NCBI RefSeq assembly: GCF_910592395.1 | Contig: NC_088308.1 | Location: forward strand, 746,001-806,000 | Length of the DNA stretch: 60,000 nucleotides | Direction: 5' to 3' | Origin: Lineus longissimus | Lineage: Eukaryota > Nemertea > Pilidiophora > Heteronemertea > Lineidae | In this document: one piece after another, positions 13,701 through 21,358 of the stretch | How positions within the stretch are numbered: the first letter of the stretch is position 1 | Layout: each line of letters opens with the position of its first letter | The notes under the pieces: generated by a model | What the model saw: only the letters and a program-made list of their open reading frames with translations | The model's database searches: none | What the model was told of the DNA's origin: nothing | Made by a program: the position numbers and the translations under genes

Positions 13701-14065
13701 TTCTTCCAGATCCCGCCCTACCCAACAGCAAAACGAAACTAGCCGCAGAGAAAAAAGAAGGTCCCGACTTCAAAAATTTTAACCGAAAAGCGCGAGGTTG
13801 GGGAGGTGGTGACAACGATAATGAAAGATGGTCGACTTCAAGTGTAAATAGTGAGGACTCTGGGTCAAGGAAAGCTGATACTCTGCCTAGGTCGGTCTCC
13901 TTCAAGATGGAGGACGACGCCCGGTCGACGCCCACGTTTAGCCCTAATAGATTACAGTTTGATTCGAGCAGAGGACGGATGCAGCCACAGATACCCCATG
14001 GTGCTACACCTCCGCGTATGGCTTTCCCTGTAGGGGGCGCTTCGAAGGGTGCTACTGACCTTTAG
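1563..14065 (+). CDS. SYNPO2: Synaptopodin-2/SYNPO2L-like PDZ protein (5' partial, multi-exon)
   Basis: The family is made of actin- and alpha-actinin-associated scaffold proteins of Z-discs and stress fibres. The exons seen are 1563-1714 (second half of a PDZ domain), 3045-3982 (exon A), 6558-8392 (exon B), 9143-9181 (microexon), 12764-13567 and 13710-14065 (stop TAG at 14063). Family signals: the PDZ segment RKRSKAAL...EGDILLAANG resembles the SYNPO2 PDZ; MFTKRKERAEKWI and QIFAKRRAKSESWVVDEDNV match the repeated FAKRR..VVD motif of synaptopodins; TPWQAAMEHPHGDVDPAFEH matches the TPWEAA..DEAF block; FNRKARGWG lies near the C-terminus. There is no LIM domain. The first PDZ exon and the start codon are missing. 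Exons A and B both enter in phase 2 and leave in phase 1, so only one can be used per transcript. Family assignment is from remembered motifs, not a search. Confidence 0.75.
1715..3044 (+). other. Intron after the PDZ exon; no other feature seen
   Basis: This 1.33-kb interval runs from a good donor (gtaggt) to a good acceptor (cttgttttcacag). I see no additional phase-compatible exon, repeat array or transposon end in it. Confidence 0.55.
3045..3990 (+). other. SYNPO2: SYNPO2-like exon A (Gln/Pro-rich) with in-frame stop in its donor
   Basis: It opens after ttgttttcacag; the first g completes the AG left by the PDZ exon to give Arg, then MPGGDPQA follows. The product is low-complexity and rich in Gln, Pro and Gly: repeated FQ/YQ/SQF units at about 3310-3390, a proline run GPPPPVPLWEG near 3712, and a short hydrophobic-acidic motif SLSKLLQESFDETPPESP near the end. 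The exon ends at 3982 in phase 1 at ga|gtaagt. If unspliced, translation stops at the TAG at 3988-3990, which lies inside the splice site. Such disordered linkers are usual between the PDZ domain and the FAKRR motifs in the family. Confidence 0.7.
3991..6557 (+). other. Intron or 3' UTR stretch between exons A and B
   Basis: This 2.6-kb AT-rich interval contains an AATAAA at 4501 (listed separately) and no further exon I can support. A TATA-like string gatatatatacac occurs near 6377, shortly before exon B, and could belong to an internal promoter. Short open frames here lack codon-like composition. Confidence 0.45.
4501..4506 (+). terminator. Candidate poly(A) signal for an exon-A-terminal isoform
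   Basis: A canonical AATAAA lies about 510 nt downstream of the TAG at 3988-3990. If the donor at 3983 is not used, the transcript could end here and give a PDZ plus Gln/Pro-rich short isoform. Only the hexamer is seen; no downstream GU-rich element was evaluated. Confidence 0.4.
6558..8400 (+). other. SYNPO2: SYNPO2-like giant exon B with two repeat systems and in-frame stop in its donor
   Basis: The acceptor cttgcgttgtaattgcccatgcag gives entry in phase 2, matching the PDZ exon; an internal ATG at 6571 (MSYMEGTVLSLLQEF) could start a shorter form. It encodes about 611 polar residues. First there is a Lys/Ser-rich block (about 6883-7230) built of degenerate 13-15-residue units such as NESPSLKEKTVEA and NKSSSSKRKAVQT. 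Then come five spaced motifs of the type LSIQDLLLIFAQKSQQG at 7564, 7720, 7912, 8071 and about 8248. The exon leaves in phase 1 at 8392 (tg|gtgagt), and unspliced reading stops at TAG 8398-8400. I do not recognise homologues of this exon; coding status rests on its length, phase fit and internal repeats. Confidence 0.65.
8401..9142 (+). other. Intron between exon B and the microexon
   Basis: It contains a canonical AATAAA at 8503-8508 about 100 nt after the exon B TAG, and a short imperfect run of ggtaatg repeats near 8617-8640. No coding exon seen. Confidence 0.45.
8503..8508 (+). terminator. Candidate poly(A) signal for an exon-B-terminal isoform
   Basis: AATAAA in gaacgaaataaaagagc, about 100 nt beyond the TAG at 8398-8400, is well placed to terminate a transcript that does not use the exon B donor. 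Confidence 0.45.
9143..9181 (+). other. SYNPO2: SYNPO2-like 39-nt microexon (phase 1-1)
   Basis: It lies between tctcctgtttcag and gtgagaat and adds 13 codons (ILDPSIDYTTAS plus split codons) without changing frame. Both borders are strong. It may be included or skipped between exon A or B and the exon at 12764. Its reality depends on splice-site quality and phase only. Confidence 0.5.
9182..12763 (+). other. Large intron, 3.6 kb, nothing else recognised
   Basis: AT-rich sequence with no repeat array, transposon terminus or protein similarity that I can support. A codon-like stretch near 12482-12570 (in one frame TILELDNDQIIMC) follows a possible acceptor but has no good donor and was not accepted as an exon. 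Confidence 0.45.
12764..13567 (+). other. SYNPO2: SYNPO2-like core exon with two FAKRR-type motifs
   Basis: An 804-nt exon (phase 1 in, phase 1 out) between cgtttccttccag and gtgaga. In order it encodes KVYSDSAFFEDSLQSFPTVE, then the first motif GAKMFTKRKERAEKWIHE, a proline-rich linker (APTWKPTPPPPPALLP), the second motif GGQIFAKRRAKSESWVVDE, and the block TPWQAAMEHPHGDVDPAFEH. Both motifs and the TPW block are hallmarks of the synaptopodin family, making this the most diagnostic exon of the gene. Reading on past the donor gives only 32 more codons to a stop at 13665. Confidence 0.85.
13710..14065 (+). other. SYNPO2: SYNPO2-like terminal coding exon
   Basis: The acceptor ttttcttccag is followed by AT, which completes GAT after the phase 1 exit of the previous exon. 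It encodes DPALPNSKTKLAAEKKEG, FKNFNRKARGWGGGDN, a Ser/Arg-rich stretch with the possible phosphosite RSVSFKMED, and ends in SKGATDL before TAG 14063-14065. The C-terminus TDL is compatible with a class I PDZ ligand (S/T-x-hydrophobic), a speculative link to the protein's own PDZ domain. A gtgag directly follows the TAG, so an exon in the 3' UTR may exist (possible acceptor at 14220). Confidence 0.8.
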
Positions 14066-16728
14066 GTGAGTATGAGCATAAAGCTATGGATCCGCCTATT
14101 GTGACTCACCTAAAGTAGATAGAGTGCTGGACGACACATTAGGCATAAGAAAGGTCGACACTGACAGCTGGTTTCCAAATTTGAAAGCGTCATGGGTTTC
14201 TTTTTATACATGTTTCAGGTTTGCGGGCCATCGTGTCAACAAGGACAGTCTCGTTCAGAGGACTATCATCTCCGTCATCAGTATTAGTGTGGCATGAACT
14301 TGTGTGGTCTCCAAATAAGGAACAGTTTTATATGCGGGACACGAGGTTGGATTATTTGACATCATTCACTCATCCGAAATATGTGGTTGGATATTCTGCT
14401 GAGCAGACGAGGCGTGTTGTTGGGGGTTTGATAGATTTGATTCTGTAAATAAGTGTACTATAAGGATTGCTGAGACGATTTCGTAAGATTGTGTATAGAT
14501 TCATTAGTTAAAGGTAAATCTCTTGCTACAACTACGTAAATACTAGTTTACAAATAGCATGCAGAAATGCCTTCAATGGAGTGGGGTTTTGATATTTGCC
14601 CGCGGGACTAGTCGTATATCTATTTTACAGGAGCTGTTTATAATTCATGATGGATAATTGATACTGATTAACTTACGGTGATGTTCAGCGGAGTGCTTTC
14701 TTAGAGAAAAAATATAAAAATATGCTTCAATTGATAAAATGTTGCCGGATATCAAAGCAACGAGGAATGTTCACTGACCACGCTTACGTAATCTTCTCCA
14801 ATCAAATGCTTCAAAATCATGACGTCACAAAAGGATTAATTATGTCGGTAAATTGTAAAACACGATGGATTTCGTGAAGACGCTATGTGGGTTTATACCT
14901 TTGTTCATTAGATGACGAGTGCTGTCCAGAAGGGGTCGCAGGGCCTGTTGTGACCAAGTGGTACGAGTGTCATGAGTGTGGTGTTTTGTGTTAGAATATC
15001 ATGGGGTGGTTGGATAGGTAGATGGGGGAGGGAGGGGGGATACGTGTGCTTACCACTCCCTGGATAAAAGGCTATTCCCTATATTTGTAGTACGACCAAA
15101 AACAAAAAAAAAGAAAGCATAATAACACAAGGATACACCAAGCTCTGCATCAAGAAGCAGATACACTTTGCTTGTATCCCGTGATTTTGTCTTGCGATAC
15201 GACGAGGATGAACACACAAGGTTCACTCGGCATAAGCTTGCAATTTGGCAATATATATAAATAACTATTAAAACAACATTAAACGTTATTTTTGAGCACA
15301 ACGTTGTTGTTGTATTTTCTTAATTGGACGCCCATTTATTTTGAAGATGATCGATAGTGTAAGAAGGTGGTTTTCGATGGCCACCACTGACAAATTGACC
15401 AGAGCCGGTCAACACGACCGACCACTACACCAATAGTAAAGGACCGGGTCCGCTAGACTGGTTTCAGCTGTGATCGCTCGCTTCCAACGAGGTTTTTATG
15501 GGGGGGGGGGGGATACGACAACCCCACCAGCGGGTAGTTTTTGATTACCAGACTGGTTTTTGGAGTCGATCTGCACGCGTGTTGCTCTTACTCAAGTCAT
15601 TACGCCTATGATAGGCTCGGATGTACTGTTGGGAGAAATGAACACATGCACCAGTATGGCGTTGCTTGGTGAAGGTGGGAATGCCATGGAGTCTTCAGGT
15701 CCGCTCGACACGTGACTGATATAAGGAGTAGGGTTTCCGGGGACGTGCGTACTGCTTTTTACAAAGCGGGGGTGCTAGTCTGCGTAGTACGATCAAGTAC
15801 AAACCTCTTAGCAGACGAATCGTATACCTCGGCATTTACATGGGTCGAGCTAGCCATGCGGCTAACACACTGGTAGAGCTAGCATGCTAGCATACAGTCA
15901 GCTACCTGTAAAGCAAGGCATACAGATGTTTTGAATCTGAGCTGCCATATATAGCTATGTGATATTCAATCGCCTTCCTTGAAATAGAAAAGCTCACCAG
16001 CAAGGTATACGCGCAGTCCACTAGCGCCTCGTAGCGGATACAGAGTGCGAGGACATCTGGTTGTTCGGTAGAAACTGCGATAGCCATGCTAGTCAATGCG
16101 AACTGGTCAGGTACAATCCCCGTAAACAATCAAAGTGAAGATCATCATTTGGTTAGCAATTTAAGTCATGTGCTCTACTTGCTTCAACTCACAAAATAGT
16201 TTGGTCGTGATGGTCATCCCATGCAATCAAACGAATCAACACATTTTCATTGTTTTCATGTAGTTTCTTTGAAAAAGTATGACAATGACAGTTTCCAAAA
16301 ATGGATATTACATATGTATTTTGAAAGACAACCACTATGTATTAAACATGCACTGTAGCACGATTCATAAGTGAAAGTCAAATAAAAAAATAATCCCCAT
16401 AGGAATTTCTGACTTAAACGTTTCCCTCGTACCATCGGCCACTGGCATAGTGTATTGACCAATGTCGCGCCAAAATGCCCGTGAAATGTCATTCGTTGTC
16501 ACTCTGATTTGTTGGCGCCTTCGCCCACGACTCCGATAAATGATGGCCAACACAAGAGCTTCTTCCAACAAGACAACCATCACATTCACCACAGTGACGA
16601 ACATTTTTGTCATATTTCAACAGCTAGTAGCAAACGAACATGTCAAAAATGTTTCAACTCAATTTGGAAACCTTGGTTTGTCATTTTAAAGCAGTAGGCC
16701 TACACTAGTTCCAACCAACTGGGGCATA
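14066..16728. other. 3' UTR and intergenic DNA
   Basis: This 2.66-kb stretch presumably starts with the 3' UTR of the SYNPO2-like gene; no AATAAA was seen close by. It holds a run of 13 G at 15500-15512, an A-rich run near 15100, and a perfect 14-nt palindrome (gctagcatgctagc) at 15878-15891. No gene recognised on either strand. Confidence 0.5.
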
Positions 16729-17850
16729 CTACGGAGAGGGAAATTTCGTTTTCATCCTAGTGAGGATACGTTCAGTGATATTGACAATGGGCACCAAATC
16801 TCTGACATCGACACCGGCATATTTCCGATTGAACCAAGACGCGAAGAAATGGATCCAGTGATGTGTCGTAAACGAATCACCATTCCCCTTATTCTTGAAG
16901 CTGCGTTTTCTCAGATCGTTGCACAATCTAGTCCAGTCCGGATCTTTGATTCCACGGGAGCATGTAGAGCTTATCTTTGCCCGTTGACCGTTGTCAAAAT
17001 GGGGCAGCATCTCGTCTGGAGTAGCCACATAAACTTTGGCAAAAGCACTACTGTTTAGATTTTTGTCTCTCTCCAATGAAACTGTATAATTTTGCAAGAA
17101 TTTTTCCAACATTTTTGGGCCAGTTTTCTGCTGGACGTCTTTTGCTGGTGAATTTTTGAAAATTGTTGGTAGCTCTTTGATCAACTGGCCAAAGAAGGGA
17201 TGACCAGGGGCCGATGCCATTACAGCATTACTCGCCAATCTCTTCAAGCCAAAAATGAAATATGTGTGTTCAAGAGGCTCCTGGGACAGAATACATGATC
17301 TTCCCTCCAAGAGAGGGTCAAGTTTCCGTAAGAGCTCCATGTCCATGTCTGCGTAGAATCCCCCAAACTCATGCAACACCAGATAGCGAAACACATCAGT
17401 TCTCATAATGTGATTCGAGTAGCCATGAAATGTTTTGAGGAACCACGGGAAAAGTTTTTGAACGAATAAATCAATGTCTTGGTCTCGCCAGAACCAGTAC
17501 TCCCAGTCAGAGTGATACTCATGCCACGTTTTTACATAGGGAACGATAGATTGCGGAATCATGTACCCGCTCCATGTCTGGTGAAAGATAGGAGGTATCC
17601 CCGTTTTCATTCCCACTGGCGAAACGGCTTTCTGATTGCCCAACTCTTGAGCGAATTCAGCACCATTCACTGGTTCTAACTTAACAGAGCCTTTTGCAGG
17701 AGCGGTTTTCCCAACAAACACATTTCTTGATCGGGATGGAAATCTGTCTGGAAAAGTCGTAAACATATAAAAACAGAAAACGACTCCGATTGAAAATCCA
17801 ATACAAGTTGCAACCGCGAGTTTCAGCGGCTTTAGAGTCATCTTCAACAT
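16729..17850 (-). CDS. GT32-family type II membrane glycosyltransferase
   Basis: An intronless 373-residue frame. Residues 11-30 form a single hydrophobic signal-anchor after a short basic N-terminus, giving Golgi type II topology. The catalytic region begins with IPPIFHQTW (85-93), typical of the OCH1/Gly_transf_sug group, followed by RTDVFRYLVLHEFGGFYADM (150-169) with the metal and nucleotide-sugar binding DxD as D168-M-D170. THHWIHFFASW (329-339) matches the usual C-terminal histidine block of GT32. Three N-glycosylation sequons are present (N254, N266, N357). Length fits the family. By family it should transfer a hexose or HexNAc to a glycan or sphingolipid in the Golgi; donor and acceptor cannot be told from sequence. 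The start Met is followed by a natural anchor and no longer 5' frame is apparent. Confidence 0.9.
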   Translation of the reverse strand: MLKMTLKPLKLAVATCIGFSIGVVFCFYMFTTFPDRFPSRSRNVFVGKTAPAKGSVKLEPVNGAEFAQELGNQKAVSPVGMKTGIPPIFHQTWSGYMIPQSIVPYVKTWHEYHSDWEYWFWRDQDIDLFVQKLFPWFLKTFHGYSNHIMRTDVFRYLVLHEFGGFYADMDMELLRKLDPLLEGRSCILSQEPLEHTYFIFGLKRLASNAVMASAPGHPFFGQLIKELPTIFKNSPAKDVQQKTGPKMLEKFLQNYTVSLERDKNLNSSAFAKVYVATPDEMLPHFDNGQRAKISSTCSRGIKDPDWTRLCNDLRKRSFKNKGNGDSFTTHHWIHFFASWFNRKYAGVDVRDLVPIVNITERILTRMKTKFPSP

Positions 17851-17886
17851 TGTTTAATTTAACTCCATCGATGAATAGTCCTGGTT
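17851..17886. other. Immediate 5' flank of the GT32 gene
   Basis: Only 36 nt separate the GT32 start codon from the minisatellite, so the 5' UTR and promoter of the gene probably lie in or beyond the repeat. Confidence 0.4.
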
Positions 17887-18300
17887 TCAGCTGATAGATA
17901 GGCCTATCTGAGACAGTGGTTGTTGTAAGTCCTCGAATCTCAACGTCAGCTGATAGATAGGCCTATCTGAGACAGTGGCTTGTGTAAGTCCTTCGAATCT
18001 CGACGTCAGCTGATAGATATGTTAGTGGTTGTTGCGACTCCTTCGAATCTCGACGTCAGCTGATAGATATGTCAGTGGTTGTTGCGACTCCTTCGAATCT
18101 CGACGTCAGCTGATAGATAGGTCAATGGTTGGTGTAAGTCCTTCGAATCTCGACGTCAGCTGATAGATAGGTCAATGGTTGGTGCAAGTCCTTCGAATCT
18201 CGACGTCAGCTGATAGATAGGTCAATGGTTGGTGTAAGTCCTTCGAATCTCGACGTCAGCTGATAGACATGTCAGTGGTTGTTGTGACTCCTTCGAATCT
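17887..18300. repeat. Minisatellite, 8 copies of a 50/60-bp unit
   Basis: Copies start with tcagctgatagat at 17887, 17946, 18006, 18056, 18106, 18156, 18206 and 18256, and end with ccttcgaatct. The first two units are about 60 bp and contain the perfect palindrome agataggcctatct; the others are 50 bp and lack it. Each unit also carries the E-box-like cagctg and tgacgt-type half sites (gacgtcag). Confidence 0.9.
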
Positions 18301-18516
18301 GCGCTGGATCGGAACAGGTCTACCAACTACTCTTGCTTATAACTACATGTATTTGAGATCTAATATTTGAGCACTTATGGTTCAATATGTAATGTTGAGT
18401 CGTAATTGGTATTGTGACGGACCTATGTACACAGGTCCGTGGCATTATGTTGTTCAATGGCTTGCGTGATCAGCCCTCAATGATCGTCGTGGACTGACCT
18501 AACATCTCACTGTGCT

Positions 18517-18608
18517 CTACAGGGTGGCCCAGAAATATTTTCCCTTGACAATAGAATTCTATTGTGTAACCATTGTGTGAGGGAAAATAATTCTGGGCCA
18601 CCCTGTAG
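18517..18608. mobile_element. 92-bp mariner-type hairpin MITE
   Basis: Arms of 29 nt (18517-18545 and 18580-18608) are inverted repeats with one mismatch, beginning ctacagggtggcccagaa. The 34-bp centre has no coding capacity. TA dinucleotides at both outer ends and a CAGGGTG start are as expected for Tc1/mariner-type non-autonomous elements. Family label is by TIR resemblance only. Confidence 0.75.
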
Positions 18609-18849
18609 ATGGCATGCACACCATAGCCTGTACTTGGCCGTCTCTTCTATTCCTTAGACACAAGGGCCTAACGAAAACCCGGGACCTCTCGCTCCTATAA
18701 CTCGTTTGAAATATCGAGAGGCGGAGTATCTTGAGAATCACTGGTAGTATGTCAGGATGATACATTGTGCTGATGCGATTAAAGTTAGACTCCCGTGGTA
18801 GGGTGTCCCGTTTTCCCTAGTCGTGAAGTAAGCCCAACTGCTCGGTCCT

Positions 18850-19932
18850 TCAACGCCTTGCATTACACTTCATAGCATTACCAATTCTCAGGATTGACTT
18901 TTTCACATCTGCCCGAAATGATGCACTACTGAGGCAGTAGAGGTAACCATTCAGGCAGGAATTTAAATTCATCCAAATACGGAGAACCTTTGAGAATATC
19001 TGAATCAGCATGACATACTTGCAAGTCCACTTATAATTCCAGCCGGGTAATGGTTGCAGCGGGAGGCCGAGCCAAATATGGTGTGGCGCATTAAGAACCA
19101 AATACATAATTGATACAAGGAGACAGATGACAGTGATTTGACGATCCTTGGCCACCTGGGAGACTCGCTGGTCCTGGGTTCCGCCCATTTGTTTCCGGGA
19201 CTTTGCTGATCTCGCGAGAGTTACAATGATGATTATGTTACAAAGCGCTAGTACCGCAAATGGCAAATATACAGATAAAATATTTTCTTTAACGTAAATG
19301 AGGTCTAACATCCACGGCCATTTCACAGAGAAAAGACAAAGACCATCATAACCAAAATTTTTGACATAAAGGAGGTTATCAAGCGGCGCCAAGGCACAAA
19401 ATACAAAAGTGAAAGACAGTGTTACAAGAGCGTTTTTAACTGAAAACACTCTGGCAGCCCAAAGGGGGATTGACACTGCGATTGCCCTTTCAATGGTCAG
19501 AACTAACAGTATGTACGACTGGAGATATAACAAGAAAACGATGGCGTAATTCTTGAGTTTACATTCGAGATTAGTGCGGTAAAATCGATAAGACATAGGA
19601 ATGTTCCAATCGATGCAGCCACTCGTCAGAGAAATGGCTTCACAGAATGCCAGGACTGTCATGTAAAGATACGCCGAGTTCCTCCTGGCTTTTGGTAGGC
19701 AGCCAAGCAGGGCCAGACCGTTCCCTATATAACATAACGGAAGGAGCACATACCAGCTGTATCTGAAAATAATCCAGTCAACTTTTAGGAGAAGCAATAG
19801 ATACGGTTCGTAGTTGAATCGTCGCACGTCACAAATCACCTTCCACGTCGGGAAAACACGTTGAGCCGCAGTGGTGACGTCATCACTTGGCATGCTCCAA
19901 TTGGCCATCTGGTGGTCTTGTGTTGATTCCAT
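18850..19932 (-). CDS. Rhodopsin-class G-protein-coupled receptor (orphan)
   Basis: An intronless 360-residue frame with seven hydrophobic segments. An N-terminal sequon (N11) precedes TM1 with GN at 70-71 and TM2 from about 86. C124 and C199 are placed to form the conserved TM3-ECL2 disulphide. TM3 ends in ERA (148-150) in place of DRY. The third loop is Lys/Arg-rich (242-264), and TM6 has NAPHHIW in place of the CWxP toggle. TM7 carries NLNSCLNGYLY (323-332), a variant of NPxxY, followed by SFRADVKK of helix 8. The pattern resembles invertebrate peptide/FMRFamide-receptor-like orphans; ligand and G protein are unknown. Length and intronless structure are usual for lineage-expanded receptors. 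Confidence 0.88.
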   Translation of the reverse strand: MESTQDHQMANWSMPSDDVTTAAQRVFPTWKVICDVRRFNYEPYLLLLLKVDWIIFRYSWYVLLPLCYIGNGLALLGCLPKARRNSAYLYMTVLAFCEAISLTSGCIDWNIPMSYRFYRTNLECKLKNYAIVFLLYLQSYILLVLTIERAIAVSIPLWAARVFSVKNALVTLSFTFVFCALAPLDNLLYVKNFGYDGLCLFSVKWPWMLDLIYVKENILSVYLPFAVLALCNIIIIVTLARSAKSRKQMGGTQDQRVSQVAKDRQITVICLLVSIMYLVLNAPHHIWLGLPLQPLPGWNYKWTCKYVMLIQIFSKVLRIWMNLNSCLNGYLYCLSSASFRADVKKSILRIGNAMKCNARR

Positions 19933-20487
19933 CGTTGTACAGTATCAAGCCAAGACAACTGACGATATTGATTGCCTTGCCTGGGCTCAGTCCCGCCCTC
20001 AAACTCACTGTCCCGAAGCTAAACGCCGAAATCCACGTGGACGGCGTAGGCCTACGTTACTCGAAGATCAGAGCTGGTCGTTGACATTTTCGCCTTTTAA
20101 GATTGGTAGCATCCGTAATAATTGCAAGACTGAAAACGCTGCGAAACGAAGGGAAAGGAAAATGTAATCTTCGGTACACACTGTCCATCGGTGCAGTGGA
20201 GCTTGCCTGGGGCTTGTCCGATTAAGTCAAGGAATTGAAAAGTGACAATGTCCCGCCTTGTGTACTAACCCCACTCATAAATGAGTTAGGAGACAAAGCA
20301 GACACTGTCGATCAACGGAATAATAACAGATTACCCCTGTTTTCATGCACTATTGCTATCATTCTCCGAGCAGATATGGATCCCAGGGTTCTCCACCTCT
20401 GCCAACACAGACTGCCATTGCAACACGAGGTCTCGGATGGGTAACAGGCACGTGACGGTCAAGTATCAGTTGGCGATCGACCAGTCA
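19933..20487. other. Intergenic DNA upstream of the GPCR
   Basis: Presumably contains the receptor promoter. No TATA box or repeat array that I would defend; the right end abuts the tandem duplication at 20488. Confidence 0.4.
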
Positions 20488-20653
20488 CCACAAGATCAAC
20501 AGAAGCACGCTAACACCTAGACACAGGAGAAATATGAGAAGGGTTTTAAAAGTTGTGCGTGTCAGTAGATTCTGGGCTGATTGGGTGCTATAATTCTGAT
20601 ATCTGCACGCACAGGTCTGTGTCCACGCCACGAATCGCGGCGTAGCAGGATCC

Positions 20654-20782
20654 AAGATGGCGGCCTGTGTTGGCAGTCAAATTGCCATGACGGAGTCGTT
20701 TTTACAATCGGTTTCCCCGATGACATACGTGACCAAATTGGGCCGTGCGATTGAGACGGGCCAGCCTGCTGCTGGTTGTTGA
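20654..20782 (+). promoter_or_regulatory. YY1-type motif with short ATG frame, copy 1
   Basis: AAGATGGCGGC (20654-20664) is the classical YY1 motif, commonly sited just downstream of transcription starts and often overlapping an ATG. An inverted CCAAT (ATTGG, 20579) and a CpG-rich patch precede it. The ATG opens a 41-codon frame (MAACVGSQIAMTESF...) ending at 20782. It could be a promoter and first exon of an unrecognised transcript; no donor was found. The same block occurs at 24421-24549. Confidence 0.35.
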
Positions 20783-21037
20783 AGAGACGCCGAATCACGT
20801 TTGTAGGGTCCAAGGCCAGTAACCACACATAGCGGGCAATACTGGTTCAGAGCCTGACGTAACTCACCGAAAGGCAATACTTTGGCATGACAACATGACA
20901 GAAATCAACAGCTAGAATTTGTTTTCATCAGAAGTGGCATGATGTTCACGAGGATAGGTATGAACCAATTAATTCTGAAAGAACCTACATCAAGCGTCAG
21001 CTGCTCAATCAGCGTTAGAGACAAATGCCAACGTTAG

Positions 21038-21358
21038 CTCAACGTTATTGCTAACGCTGTTGCTAAGGGCCTAGTACATCACTCACTCGCAGCGGTTAGA
21101 GATGTCCTGAGATCATTCTTTTCAAGAGAGGAATTATTCCAGGCGCGTGACCGGATCGTTGATGGTGTGAGAATTCGACTTCGTACAAAGATTATCACTA
21201 CGTTGACACAGACATCCATGGTGACTTTGGAACTCTGCGCCTTCCTAGCATGTGATATCATTATTTCCAGCAGTGGTGGAACACTGCCCAAAGCCTCAGA
21301 TTATGCACTCATGATCACCTTCACAGCAGGAATTATCTCGAACGGGTATAATTGATTT
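21038..21358 (+). other. Unidentified open frame in duplication copy 1
   Basis: A frame open from 21038 to a TGA stop at 21356-21358 encodes about 105 residues with an amphipathic start (VRDVLRSFFSREELFQARDR), a basic patch, and a hydrophobic stretch (MVTLELCAFLACDIIIS). A possible acceptor ctcactcgcag ends at 21091. It is identical in copy 2 (24805-25125). No family recognised, no proper start codon near its 5' end, and no partner exon found; it may be non-coding. Confidence 0.25.

Noticed and set aside
14221-14448. 75-codon frame after the SYNPO2-like stop codon
   Set aside because: No similarity, begins at a non-AUG triplet, and lies in the expected 3' UTR; it may be part of a spliced 3' UTR but is not supported as coding.
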